A stretch of 64,000 nt of DNA, from the NCBI RefSeq assembly GCF_016765635.1, contig NZ_JAESVD010000008.1, positions 183,291 through 247,290 on the forward strand. Reading direction: 5' to 3'. The notes under the pieces were generated by a model. That model worked only from the letters and a program-made list of their open reading frames with translations. It was not told where the DNA came from and did not search any database. A program made the translations under genes and the position numbers. Positions 47,446 to 56,604 of the stretch are shown one piece after another. This stretch comes from Shewanella schlegeliana. GTDB lineage: Bacteria; Pseudomonadota; Gammaproteobacteria; Enterobacterales; Shewanellaceae. How positions within the stretch are numbered: position 1 is the first letter of the stretch; each line of letters starts with the position of its first letter.

Positions 47446-48708
47446 TTAGCGAACGATCACTTGCGCTGCTTTGTTAAATGGCTCGATGCTTGACGTCACC
47501 CAAATATCACCCTCTTGGCCGCCTTGGATCACTTCGATATGGCTCATGCTGCGTGCGCCTAACTGGATCGATGTTTGCTCGGCAATATCGCCATGCATCA
47601 CATAAACCTCTTGGCCGCCACCGCTATTAACAAAAGCCCCGCGCTTAACCATCAACACATCGGGTTTGTGCTCCAGTAATACTCGCGCCGAAAGACGCTG
47701 ATTCTGACGCAGCAGCAAACTGTCAGTTTGCTCAAATCTTACCCTGGCGGTCACTTCACGATTACGCACCTCTGGAGAGATAGAAGACAGCTCGCCCATC
47801 ACTCTTTCGGAACCAAAGCTCAACTCAACCGCCATACCTATGCCTAACTCATCGGCGTAAGACTCTGGCACAGCAAGCTCTGCTTCAAAGGCGCTAAGAT
47901 CGACAACGGTCAAGATGGATTGGCTCTGCCCAATACGTGCCTTTTGCTCCGTGAGCCAGTTACCAATAATCCCGCCAACGGGCGCGGTGATATCGAGCGC
48001 CGCCACTTGACGTTCGAGCTCTTTGACCACCAGTGCCTGTCGGTCAACTTCTAGAGCGGTGTTCTTAAGCTCGAAGGTCAAGGTATCTTTCATCAACTGC
48101 GCTTCTTGACCCGCGTGGGCAAACAGCAACTTCGCCTTATGCAGATCATCTTTACTCTTTTCAAAGTCGATTTTACTGATCAGCTTTGACTCGATTAGCT
48201 GATCACCACGACGGCTTTCACGGTCGGCAGCTTCTAAGTCCACTTTCGCCATATCTAAGGTTTGCAGGGCCTTAAGCTGCTGGCGGCGAGCATCGAGACG
48301 AGCACGCTCCAACGAGCTTTTCATCCCCTCAAGCACTGCTTGCTGCTGTTTTAAATTATTAGTGAGCCTATGGCTTTCTATAGTGGCTACGACCTCGCCT
48401 TGCTCAACCTTGTCTCCGGGCTTAGCAATCAAGGTGACAGTGCCTTGCTCTGGGCTATAAAGCACTGGCGCATTGGCGGCGACAATCTTGCCCGTAGTGG
48501 GAATATCACGGACTAAGGTACCGCGCTCTAAGGTGGCAAACCTCAGCTCCGAGCGCTTAATGGAACTGGCAATCGAATCGCTATCCATGCTCGACCAAAC
48601 GAGACCAGAAACCAGTAGGACTGCAATACCAAACATCAGCGGACGCTTCAATCTGCTCGCCTTGCTCTGCTGCTTTATTACATCTTGTGCACTGGTATCC
48701 TGAATCAT
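47446..48708 (-). CDS. HlyD/RND-type periplasmic adaptor
   Basis: A 420-residue membrane-fusion protein: N-terminal helix (about 27-43), lipoyl half-motifs (TLIAKPGDKVEQGEVVATIE; ITAPVGGIIGNWLTEQKARI), a long coiled-coil hairpin (about 115-235) and beta-barrel. It would link the MacB-type ABC complex to an outer-membrane channel, which is not encoded here. First gene of the operon, about 45 bases after a candidate sigma-54 transcription start. Confidence 0.9.
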   Translation of the reverse strand: MIQDTSAQDVIKQQSKASRLKRPLMFGIAVLLVSGLVWSSMDSDSIASSIKRSELRFATLERGTLVRDIPTTGKIVAANAPVLYSPEQGTVTLIAKPGDKVEQGEVVATIESHRLTNNLKQQQAVLEGMKSSLERARLDARRQQLKALQTLDMAKVDLEAADRESRRGDQLIESKLISKIDFEKSKDDLHKAKLLFAHAGQEAQLMKDTLTFELKNTALEVDRQALVVKELERQVAALDITAPVGGIIGNWLTEQKARIGQSQSILTVVDLSAFEAELAVPESYADELGIGMAVELSFGSERVMGELSSISPEVRNREVTARVRFEQTDSLLLRQNQRLSARVLLEHKPDVLMVKRGAFVNSGGGQEVYVMHGDIAEQTSIQLGARSMSHIEVIQGGQEGDIWVTSSIEPFNKAAQVIVR

Positions 48709-48763
48709 CTTCTTTCCCTAAAGTGTCCGTTGTTAACAATTACCGTATTGATAAGTCTATTAA

Positions 48764-48779
48764 TACAAGGGGCATGCCA
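48764..48779 (-). promoter_or_regulatory. Candidate sigma-54 promoter of the ABC/two-component operon
   Basis: On the minus strand TGGCATGCCCCTTGTA matches the TGGCACG-N4-TTGCA consensus in 14-16 layout with two mismatches, about 58 bases before the adaptor start. The operon encodes its own sigma-54 activator. Confidence 0.6.
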
Positions 48780-48842
48780 AAAACAATAAACAACTAACAA
48801 ACATACACTTAACTAAAACAGCAATGTCTATAAGGTTATAAG

Positions 48843-48910
48843 TGTCCGCGGACACAGCACGAAAGTGTCCGATAAATTAGCGGGAATGTCCGATATGGGG
48901 AAAGTGTCCG
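48843..48910 (-). promoter_or_regulatory. Phased TGTCCG array, candidate enhancer
   Basis: A perfect palindrome TGTCCGCGGACA (48843-48854) plus TGTCCG half-sites at 48866, 48887 and 48905. Steps of 23, 21 and 18 bases are near two helical turns, and the array lies 65-130 bases upstream of the sigma-54 element, a normal enhancer position. Another single TGTCCG is at 48724. Confidence 0.6.
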
Positions 48911-48919
48911 ATTTGAAAG

Positions 48920-49260
48920 AATGAAAAAGCTAAGACGGGAAAAGCCGATACAAACTAAGACGGTGAGAATAAAGACGAGAAAGCCGGAAAAGCAGTTTCA
49001 GGCATTAGTAATCACTTTCATTTTAAGTGTCCACCCTTAACGATAATGTGATGACGACGGGCTAAAGCCCGACCTACAAAGTAAGATTAAAACCGTCTTT
49101 CCGTCTTTGCTTGTGTCGTCTTTGCAGTTTGCTTTTCCTAGAACCTAGGACCTTTCTTTGCCTTTCCTAGGCCCTTGTTCGCCTGTAAGCGCAGCGTTCT
49201 GTGAGTGACGCAGTCACGTTCGCAAGGCGGTAGGCCGTTCGTCTCAGCTTTAATCGTCTT
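48920..49260. repeat. Intergenic composite repeat island 4
   Basis: REP-like unit at 49056-49078 (GGGCTAAAGCCCGACCTACA core), CCTAGAACCTAGGACC words near 49137, and the 57-bp unit at 49184-49240. No gene is seen in 48709-49478. Confidence 0.75.
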
Positions 49261-49288
49261 AGCGTTTTCTGCTTTTAACCTTTTAACA

Positions 49289-49344
49289 ACGATATTTCAC
49301 TTTTAGCACGATATTTAACGATCCCCTTTAACGATATTTCGTGG
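49289..49344 (+). promoter_or_regulatory. Three GATATTT motifs upstream of the porin
   Basis: ACGATATTTCAC (about 49290), CACGATATTTAACG (about 49308) and ACGATATTTCGTGG (49331-49344). Related words occur before the sigma-54 regulator (52335-52372) and in the inverted repeat at 53152-53184. These are probable binding sites of the regulator encoded at 50791-52317. Confidence 0.6.
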
Positions 49345-49395
49345 TTCGCGGATCTTGCTCCAACTTATTCTCGATCCCCCCCTATTTTCCTCCTT

Positions 49396-49411
49396 TGGCA
49401 CATTAGCTGCT
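49396..49411 (+). promoter_or_regulatory. Sigma-54 promoter of the porin
   Basis: TGGCACATTAGCTGCT fits the -24/-12 consensus closely (TGGCAC and TGC with correct spacing), about 70 bases before the porin ATG and 50-100 bases after the GATATTT motifs. Confidence 0.75.
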
Positions 49412-49478
49412 CTGCTAGGTGTAATTGGTAAAAACCAATATTGATTAGCTTTAACAAAATAAAAATAGGGAAAATGAT

Positions 49479-50636
49479 ATGAATAAGAAACTGTTGGCGC
49501 TTTTAATTCCGTCACTTTTGATGGCGGGTTCAGCGCAGGCCGTTGAGATCTACAATGACCAAACGAATAGCATCAAGATGATGGGCTGGTTAGGTTTTGC
49601 AGCAATTAATGATACTCACGACACCGCCGTGGTCGATAACTTCTCACGTGTGGGCTTTCGTTTTGACCGCCAAGAGAAGAACGGCTGGCGTAGCTTTGCC
49701 CATACAGAGTGGGGCATTAACATGGTTACCAGCGATGACTCGCTAAGCTACTCAGGCGGCCAACTAGGTGCAGAGAGAAACTCTGACTTCTTATTCAATC
49801 GTTTAGGCTATGTGGGTTTAGCTAATGACAAATGGGGTAGCTTAACCTTCGGTAAGCAGTGGGGCGTGTACTATGATGTGGCATACACCACCGATGTACT
49901 AAACGTGTACACAGGTTACTCTGTAGGCGCTTACACCTTTGGTGACGGCGGCCTAACAGGCGCGGGGCGTGCCGACTCAGCCTTTGTTTACCGCAACTCA
50001 TTTGGCAACTTTAGCATCGGACTTCAATATGCGGCTAAGCAGAATGGTGATGTCGCACTTTATGACAAAGATGGCATGCCAATTAACGATGGTTCACACG
50101 TTGAGTTTGATACTAGCTATGGCGCTAGCTTAACCTATCACTTCACCGATAAATTTAAGGTGCTTGCAGCCATTAACCGTGGTGACTTCACTGGCGAACT
50201 TGCAGGTGAAAGCGTGGATGATACTAACGAGATCATCGGTGTTGGTGCTCAATATGGCTCTTTCTACCAGTATGCGCCTAACCGAGATGCAGATGGTTTC
50301 TATGTTGGTTTCAACGCCCATAAGAGCAAACAAAATGAGCTAGTCGCTGGCGAGCTATATGACTCAACAGGCGGTGAGTTTTTGATTGCATATCAGTATG
50401 AAAATGGCTTTGTACCGACTTTCTTATTGTCTTATCAAGACCTAGATACCGATGCATCGACAAGGATTCAAGGTGACTGGACCCGCCAATTTGCCGTAGT
50501 TGGCCTGCACTACCGTTATAGCAACGACACAGTGATGTTTGCCGAAGCTAAAATCGACTTTAGCGAGATGGACGATAAGAGCTTCGAAAACCTACAAGAT
50601 AATAGCTACGCTGTTGGTATTCGCTACTTCTTCTAG
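49479..50636 (+). CDS. Outer-membrane porin (OmpC/PhoE-like)
   Basis: A 385-residue porin with signal peptide (cleavage SAQA-VE), SRVGFRFDRQEKNGWRSFAH early barrel motif, LTFGKQWGVYYD (conserved porin loop region) and C-terminal aromatic strand AVGIRYFF. It is likely a 16-strand general or substrate-biased porin. It shares a sigma-54 promoter and upstream motif with the reductase/lyase operon, so it probably admits that system's substrate. AGGG at 49467 supports the start. Confidence 0.9.
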   Translation: MNKKLLALLIPSLLMAGSAQAVEIYNDQTNSIKMMGWLGFAAINDTHDTAVVDNFSRVGFRFDRQEKNGWRSFAHTEWGINMVTSDDSLSYSGGQLGAERNSDFLFNRLGYVGLANDKWGSLTFGKQWGVYYDVAYTTDVLNVYTGYSVGAYTFGDGGLTGAGRADSAFVYRNSFGNFSIGLQYAAKQNGDVALYDKDGMPINDGSHVEFDTSYGASLTYHFTDKFKVLAAINRGDFTGELAGESVDDTNEIIGVGAQYGSFYQYAPNRDADGFYVGFNAHKSKQNELVAGELYDSTGGEFLIAYQYENGFVPTFLLSYQDLDTDASTRIQGDWTRQFAVVGLHYRYSNDTVMFAEAKIDFSEMDDKSFENLQDNSYAVGIRYFF

Positions 50637-50704
50637 CGCTAGTGTCTTCTTATAGTGAATGATTAGGCTCTTAGAACCTTACATTTGTTGTCCCCCTGCC
50701 CAGT

Positions 50705-50735
50705 AAAAAACACTTCCTTGGAAGTGTTTTTTTTG
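50705..50735. terminator. Bidirectional terminator between porin and regulator
   Basis: AAAAAACACTTCC-TT-GGAAGTGTTTTTTTT hairpin. Confidence 0.88.
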
Positions 50736-50790
50736 GTTTATGACGCCTAAATCGCTAACACAAGCACTAACATAAGAACTAACACAAGCA

Positions 50791-52317
50791 CTAACACAGC
50801 CCGAGTTTCTTCATCTTACTCTTTAGCGTATTAGGGTTGATATCTAATAGCTCTGCAGCACCGCCAGGGCCATAGAGTTTTCCACCGGTAATGCGCATCG
50901 CATGGCTGATATACTTACCTATCATAGTATCCAGTGGCACCAACTTATCGCTAGCGTAACTTGGATCGACAACGATAGTTTGTCCTGTTTTGATGGTTAT
51001 CTCTTCATCTGATTGCGCTTGTAACAGATCGAAACTAAGCGGCCCCAGAGGCTTTTGAATAATGGCCCGCTCAAGTACATTAATCAGCTCACGCACATTG
51101 CCCGGCCAGCTATAATTATTTAACACAGCTAACTGCTCAGGCATCACTCGAGGTAACTGCTCTAGATTAAACTTAGCCGCTAATGTCTCGATAAAATATT
51201 GCACTAACAGTGGAATATCGCTTCTACGTTGGCGCAGCGCTGGGATCTCTATAGGAAAAACAGACAAGCGATACCAAAGATCTTCCCTAAAGGTTTTCTC
51301 ATATACCATGGCTTGTAGATTTCTGTGTGTCGCCGCAATGACTCTAATATTGAGGTCGACACTTTCATAACCGCCCACTCGAGTAATCGAGCTGTTCTGA
51401 AGTACTCGTAATAGCCGCACCTGCGCCGAGAGTGGCAACTCGCCAATCTCATCTAAGAAGATGGTGCCACCATTTGCCTGTTCAAAATATCCCGCCTTGC
51501 GGCTTTCCGCCCCAGTAAAGGCCCCCTTTTCGTATCCGAAGAGTTCTGAGTCGATCAGGCTCTCAGGAATGGCTCCACAGTTCACCTTAATAAATGGCTG
51601 ATTAACCCGGTTAGACTTGGCATGAATCGCATTGGCAATCACCTCTTTACCACAGCCGGTTTCTCCTAGCATCAACACACTCGTATTAAGCTCTGCAATC
51701 GCATCGACCTGTGTCATTACCTTTTTAAGGCCACCTTCGGCGCCAACCACACCATCGGGAGAAAACATCGCTCGCTTGAGGCTGTCGTTTTCTTGGCTAA
51801 GCACCTGATTGGCCCTAAGCAAGTTTCTGCCACGTAAGTTAAAGGCGGTGATCAAGGAGAAGGTATCTTTATGGGGCTCAATTAAGTCAGCATGGAGTGG
51901 CTTAAACAACCCAGCTTGCTTAGCATAAAAGCCAACGACTCCTAAATGGGTGTTGTCACTGATCATCCTCAATAAAATCACAGAACCTATTTCAGGGATC
52001 ACTTGAGGAGCCACAAAGCTGGTGACCTTATCCTGAGCAATATCATTGATGATACGGATCACAGGACGGTCGTTTTGCTGCAACACCAGTTGCATTTCGG
52101 CTGAGATCTTTACCTGTTTATCGAGTGCGACTGCCTGCTGTTCATTAACATGGGCGAGAAACTGAATGTCTGCATGTTCCGGCCGATAGATATTGAGAAA
52201 TATGCCATCGATAGGCAGATACTGTTTTACGTATTCATAGTAATTTTGCAGAGCAACTTCCAGCGACAAACTGCTGCATAAGCACTGGGTAGCCTGATAA
52301 TAAAATTGTTCTTTCAT
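50791..52317 (-). CDS. Sigma-54-dependent transcriptional activator
   Basis: A 508-residue enhancer-binding protein: a GAF-like N-terminal sensor (about 1-170) in place of a receiver, an AAA+ domain with GETGCGKEVIANAIHAKS, the GAFTGA loop in YEKGAFTGAESRKAGYFEQ and IFLDEIGELPLSAQVRLLRV, and a C-terminal HTH (GGAAELLDINPNTLKSKMKK). It should bind a small molecule and switch on sigma-54 promoters. Both neighbouring transcripts, the porin and the reductase operon, have such promoters, so it is the probable regulator of the whole locus. Confidence 0.91.
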   Translation of the reverse strand: MKEQFYYQATQCLCSSLSLEVALQNYYEYVKQYLPIDGIFLNIYRPEHADIQFLAHVNEQQAVALDKQVKISAEMQLVLQQNDRPVIRIINDIAQDKVTSFVAPQVIPEIGSVILLRMISDNTHLGVVGFYAKQAGLFKPLHADLIEPHKDTFSLITAFNLRGRNLLRANQVLSQENDSLKRAMFSPDGVVGAEGGLKKVMTQVDAIAELNTSVLMLGETGCGKEVIANAIHAKSNRVNQPFIKVNCGAIPESLIDSELFGYEKGAFTGAESRKAGYFEQANGGTIFLDEIGELPLSAQVRLLRVLQNSSITRVGGYESVDLNIRVIAATHRNLQAMVYEKTFREDLWYRLSVFPIEIPALRQRRSDIPLLVQYFIETLAAKFNLEQLPRVMPEQLAVLNNYSWPGNVRELINVLERAIIQKPLGPLSFDLLQAQSDEEITIKTGQTIVVDPSYASDKLVPLDTMIGKYISHAMRITGGKLYGPGGAAELLDINPNTLKSKMKKLGLC

Positions 52318-52334
52318 TGAGATGTCGAGGTGGC

Positions 52335-52402
52335 CACGAAGTTTCGTGATGGTAGATCATTGTATTTCGTGATTCTGTGCTCCTGTTCATAAATAATCGG
52401 AA
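52335..52402 (-). promoter_or_regulatory. Palindrome and repeat upstream of the activator gene
   Basis: CACGAA-GT-TTCGTG (52335-52348) is a perfect inverted repeat. The following TATTTCGTGATT...CTGTTCATAAAT resembles 53178-53211 before the reductase gene over about 35 bases. Possible autoregulatory sites. Confidence 0.5.
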
Positions 52403-53150
52403 ACAAAAACAAAACCAGACAAACATATATAAAAGCGTGCTCAATGCCACATAAAAAAACTAGAGGTAAAATAAATTAAAACAGAAGACAAGCATAGAAC
52501 ATGAGAGCTATTTAAAACTAATCATGAATATGTGAATGCTTTTACAAAATAGATAAAACCTGTGATTAATTTAAAAGTAAACTAGGATGTGTGAGCTATT
52601 CACACATAGAGTTAAATATGTGAGAAGCTTATAACTTTTGCTACTCCATGTGATGATTTACACATGGAGAAAGAGTTGTTTAACAGCTTCCCCCCCTTTA
52701 CATAAACCAACAAACAAAACCAACCCCATCAACCCACAACACATTGATTACCCTTACTTTATGGCTAAGACAGCTTAGGTATTAACAGCTGCAAAGCTAC
52801 AATCTAGATGCTGCAAACAATGTAAGGCTAATTTATAATCACAGCTGTAAATTCTCAATAGCACCTATAACGCATTATCTGTAGTGGCTAATAAAAAAAC
52901 CAAAAACACGAAATTCATAAAATGCGATTTATAATATAACCGAGATAAGCAATAAATTATTTAACTCCCCTACCACCGAGCAAATTAATTAGCTAATATA
53001 TCTATTAATAACCACTATCAACTCTACTTATATCGAATACAAAACTCCCGTTTTATAGTTAACCGCTCACCTTTTTTACATTATAAGTGTCAAACACTAT
53101 TTTAACGTTTAATTATATGCCCACTTTATTATTGATATGTCGGGATGAGC
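52403..53150. other. Long AT-rich gap without a gene
   Basis: No supported coding frame on either strand. It contains several short words near palindromic CACAT (52583-52672: GTGAGCTATTCACACAT, TGTGATGATTTACACATG) that could be further protein sites. The gap between the two divergent genes is unusually long (about 1 kb). Confidence 0.5.
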
Positions 53151-53151
53151 A

Positions 53152-53184
53152 CGAAATATCATGACGACAAATCTTGATATTTCG
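53152..53184 (+). promoter_or_regulatory. 10-bp inverted repeat upstream of the reductase
   Basis: CGAAATATCA (53152-53161) and TGATATTTCG (53175-53184) are perfect inverted repeats, centred about 75 bases before the sigma-54 element. This is enhancer-like and related to the motifs before the porin. Confidence 0.65.
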
Positions 53185-53238
53185 CGATTTCAGGATCCTG
53201 TTCATAAATCATTGGCTTTATACCGCAAATTAGGTAGT

Positions 53239-53254
53239 TGGCACAGTCACTGCA
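53239..53254 (+). promoter_or_regulatory. Sigma-54 promoter of the reductase/lyase operon
   Basis: TGGCACAGTCACTGCA matches the -24/-12 consensus nearly perfectly; the predicted start is about 60 bases before the reductase ATG. Confidence 0.8.
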
Positions 53255-53326
53255 ACTTCATCTGCATGAGTTAGAGCTTAAACGCTCAAAAACATAATTA
53301 GAAAATATACATAGGGAAACAGATAG

Positions 53327-54886
53327 ATGAACGTAAAAGAACTGGCAAGTCCTAGCCGACGCCAACTACTAAAAGGCGGTGCAGCGATGGCCGTTGCAGG
53401 CCTTGGTAGCACGGTTGCCTTATCTGCGAATGCCACTTGTGTCTCTTTAGACGAGGCAAAATTTGACGAAGTTGTCGATGTTATCGTTGTTGGTAGTGGC
53501 TTTGCGGGTATGTCTGCAGCGTTACAGGCAAAAGAGAGTGGCGCAAGCGTTATGGTCATCGACAAGATGCCAGTCTTTGGCGGTAACTCTACCATCAACG
53601 GTGGCGCTATGGCGGTTGCAGGCTCGCCACTGCAGAAGAAAGAAGGTATCGAAGATTCAGTCGACGTCATGGTCGCCGATATGCTTGAGTCAGGCCGCGG
53701 CATGAACGATGTCGAGATGCTAAAGCTTGTGTGTAATGGCACTGCTGAGTCTTGTGAGTGGCTTATCGACCACGGTGTTGAATGGAAGCCATTCGTACAA
53801 CACTTCGGCGGCCACTCAATTCCACGCGTACTACAAACCGTACAAAGCTCTGGTGCTGGCATTATTCGCCCACTGATTAAAGCGGCAAAGAAAAGCGGCA
53901 TTGAAATGCGCAACCAAGCCAAGCTTGAAGGCTTCATTAAAGATGACACTGGCCGCGTTATCGGTATCGATGTGCGTCAAGGCTATTACTTCCCGAAAGA
54001 GCGCACCGGTAAAATGGTTAAAATCGGTGCCCGTAAAGGCATCATCATGGCAACTGGCGGCTTTGGTAACGATATTGAGTACCGCCAAATGCAGCAGCCT
54101 GAATACACCAATCAATTGGATTCAACTAACCATGCGGGCGCAACATCTGAAGCACTAAAGCAGATGATGCTACTGGGTGCAAACCCAATTCACTTAGATC
54201 AGATCCAACTCGGTCCATGGGCATCTCCAGATGAAAAAGGCTTCGGCACTGCATCGCAGTTCAACACTATCGCGACTTACCCAAGCGGCATTGTAGTTGA
54301 TGTGCGTACAGGTGAGCGTTTCTTTAACGAGCTTGCAGACCGTAAAGCTCGTGCTGACGCCATCATGACCCGCCGCGACGAGCAAGGTAACCCTGTTTAT
54401 CCAATCGGCTTTACTAATGCCGAAGGTGCAAAAGACGCGCAAACCTTAGATTGGGGTCTGAAATACAACGTCATTAAGAAAGCTGACACCCTAGAAGAGC
54501 TAGCAAAAATCTACAACATGCCAGCAAAAGCACTGAAAGATCAGGTGGCTCGCTGGAATGAATCTGTCACTAACGGCAACGACAGTGAGTTTGGTCGCCC
54601 AATGCAAAAGGCTATGTTACTGGATAAAGGTCCTTGGTATGGCGTACGCATGTGGCCAAAAGTGCACTACTGCATGGGCGGCGTTAAGGTCAACACCGCA
54701 TCAGAAGTACTACATCTTGTTACCAACAAACCAATCCCAGGACTCTATGCAGCCGGTGAAGCCACTGGCGGTATTCACGGTGCGAGCCGCTTAGGCGCAT
54801 GTGCTGTCGCAGAAGGGGTTGTAACCGGTCGAAATGCTGGTCGCCACTGCGCTGAAAGCCAAGCGGTAACCTTAAAACTTGCTTAG
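53327..54886 (+). CDS. Periplasmic flavoprotein reductase (fumarate/urocanate reductase family)
   Basis: A 519-residue protein with a Tat signal (SRRQLLKGGA, cleavage near SANA-TC). FAD-binding motif DVIVVGSGFAGMSAALQAKE (about 51-70). Catalytic-site residues of the family are retained: Arg in NELADRK (339), His in KVHYCMGG (447), Arg in GASRLGA (488). The fumarate-reductase His of the HPT motif is replaced by LGPW (295-298), so fumarate is unlikely. It lacks a fused heme or FMN-binding domain; a tetraheme cytochrome follows two genes later. It probably reduces an acrylate side chain such as urocanate or thiourocanate; identity is inferred from the lyase partner. Confidence 0.87.
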   Translation: MNVKELASPSRRQLLKGGAAMAVAGLGSTVALSANATCVSLDEAKFDEVVDVIVVGSGFAGMSAALQAKESGASVMVIDKMPVFGGNSTINGGAMAVAGSPLQKKEGIEDSVDVMVADMLESGRGMNDVEMLKLVCNGTAESCEWLIDHGVEWKPFVQHFGGHSIPRVLQTVQSSGAGIIRPLIKAAKKSGIEMRNQAKLEGFIKDDTGRVIGIDVRQGYYFPKERTGKMVKIGARKGIIMATGGFGNDIEYRQMQQPEYTNQLDSTNHAGATSEALKQMMLLGANPIHLDQIQLGPWASPDEKGFGTASQFNTIATYPSGIVVDVRTGERFFNELADRKARADAIMTRRDEQGNPVYPIGFTNAEGAKDAQTLDWGLKYNVIKKADTLEELAKIYNMPAKALKDQVARWNESVTNGNDSEFGRPMQKAMLLDKGPWYGVRMWPKVHYCMGGVKVNTASEVLHLVTNKPIPGLYAAGEATGGIHGASRLGACAVAEGVVTGRNAGRHCAESQAVTLKLA

Positions 54887-54918
54887 TTAGTCGCTACTAA
54901 ATTTTAAAAATTATAGGA

Positions 54919-56571
54919 ATGATGAATATGAAAACTACTAAAAATGCAGCCTTAACTACACTCGCCCTCGCACTCACTGCGACTCAAGCCATGGCTGCAG
55001 ACACTGTGGTACTCGATGGTAAACACTTTACTCAAGATCAAGCCTGGGCTATCGCCGATGGCGCCGAAGTAAAAATCGCACCGCAATCAGCTAGCACGCT
55101 TGTAAAAGCTCACGAACTATTGATGGAAGCGGCGCGCCTAGGTAAGCCAGTTTACGGCCTAACCGTTGGTGTAGGTCTAAACAAAGATCACAAGCTATTT
55201 GATGCTAACGGTGAACTTAGCGCCGAAGTATTAAAGGCTTCAGAGTCATTCAACTACAGTACTCTTCGTGCTCACAGTGCTGGTGTGGGTGAAGCCATGC
55301 CTGTACGTTTAACCCGTGTCGCACTCGCGGTACGCTTAAACACTATCTTGTCGGGTCACACTGGCGTACAGCCTTATGTTGCCGAGCTTTACCAAGCTTA
55401 TCTAAATAACGATATCTCACCAATCATCCCATCTAAGGGCACGGTTGGTGAAGCTGACATCCTTCTTGCTTCTCATGTTGGTCTTGCCATGATTGGAGAG
55501 TGGGACGTTATCTACAAGGGTGAGCGCATGAACAGCGCCGAGGCGATGAAAAAAGCCGGCATTAAGCCTCTAGCCCCTGTTGGTAAAGATGCATTATCGA
55601 TTCTGTCGAACAACTCTGTTGGCGTCACTTATGCGATGAAAGGCTACCGCGATGCCAAGCACCTGCTTGAAGTCTCACCAACGGTATTTAGCTTAAGTCT
55701 TGAAGGCTTAAACGGAAACGTGTCGCCATTCTTGCCACAGACCAACGATATTCGCCCTTTCCCTTACCTAAAAGAAGCGACTGCCGATGTGCGTAACAGC
55801 CTATCAGGTAGCTACTTATGGGACGCTAACAGCGAACGTCCACTACAAGATCCACTTAGCTATCGCACCACTGCCTACACATTTGCGGGCGCATACAAAG
55901 CCCTAGCAGATCTTGGACAGATGATTGATATCCAAATCAACCACTCTGACGATAACCCAGGTGTGATTCTGGGCGCAGGTAAGGACTACGGTAATAACTC
56001 TCAGGTATCTAAGTATCTAGTTGAGGGCAAAGGCGGCGTGTTCCCAACTACCAACTTTGAACCACTGCCTGTAGCACTTGCCGTACAGCAACTCAGCATC
56101 GCACTGACTCACGTTTCACATAACAGTGCTATGCGCACCATCCACCTATCGGATGACCACTTTACTCGTCTACCTCGTTTCCTTAGTGCACCGGGTAACA
56201 ATGGCCATGCATTTGGTGCAATCCAAAAGACCTTCGTCGATATGCAGGTACGTAATAAAGCCTTGGCTAACCCAGTATCGTTCGACGGTATTCAAATCGC
56301 TGGCAACATCGAAGACACCTTCACTAACTTAAAGTTAGCGTCTGACAGACTTATCCAGATTGTTGATAACACCAACGTAATGTACGGCTTAGAGCTGATG
56401 CACTCGACTCAGGCTATCGATCTTCGCAAGCTTGCAGACAAGAACATCAAGCAGGGCGAAGCAACCAAAGCTATGCATGACGCTTTCCGTAAGCAAGTGC
56501 CATTTGTTGAAGTTGACCGCCCATTCACACCAGATATTAAGGCGTCATACGACTTTATTACTCAGTTCTAA
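54919..56571 (+). CDS. Exported histidine-ammonia-lyase-family enzyme lacking the MIO motif (ergothionase-like)
   Basis: A 550-residue protein with a Sec signal (LALALTATQAMA-AD). It has the HAL fold landmarks: Tyr79 in YGLTVGVG, His119 in RAHSAGVGE, Gln310 and Arg316 in QDPLSYR, Glu465 in NIED. Ordinary HAL/TAL/PAL enzymes carry Ala-Ser-Gly in GxVGASGDL, which cyclises to MIO. Here residues 174-181 read GTVGEADI, one residue shorter and without Ser. Ergothionase is the known MIO-free member: it eliminates trimethylamine from ergothioneine to give thiourocanate. That activity, in the periplasm and feeding the upstream reductase, is my leading inference; an inactive lyase is the alternative. 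Confidence 0.8.
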   Translation: MMNMKTTKNAALTTLALALTATQAMAADTVVLDGKHFTQDQAWAIADGAEVKIAPQSASTLVKAHELLMEAARLGKPVYGLTVGVGLNKDHKLFDANGELSAEVLKASESFNYSTLRAHSAGVGEAMPVRLTRVALAVRLNTILSGHTGVQPYVAELYQAYLNNDISPIIPSKGTVGEADILLASHVGLAMIGEWDVIYKGERMNSAEAMKKAGIKPLAPVGKDALSILSNNSVGVTYAMKGYRDAKHLLEVSPTVFSLSLEGLNGNVSPFLPQTNDIRPFPYLKEATADVRNSLSGSYLWDANSERPLQDPLSYRTTAYTFAGAYKALADLGQMIDIQINHSDDNPGVILGAGKDYGNNSQVSKYLVEGKGGVFPTTNFEPLPVALAVQQLSIALTHVSHNSAMRTIHLSDDHFTRLPRFLSAPGNNGHAFGAIQKTFVDMQVRNKALANPVSFDGIQIAGNIEDTFTNLKLASDRLIQIVDNTNVMYGLELMHSTQAIDLRKLADKNIKQGEATKAMHDAFRKQVPFVEVDRPFTPDIKASYDFITQF

Positions 56572-56574
56572 GCC

Positions 56575-56604
56575 CATGAGGGCTGCATAAAATGAGCCCC
56601 TCAT
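56575..56604 (+). terminator. Hairpin between lyase and cytochrome genes
   Basis: ATGAGGGCT and AGCCCCTCAT pair imperfectly just after the lyase stop; no T-run. It may attenuate readthrough into the cytochrome gene rather than end transcription. Confidence 0.4.

Noticed and set aside
52583..52720. CACAT-type words thought to be CRISPR-like or an array
   Set aside because: Spacing and sequence are irregular, with no conserved repeat length.
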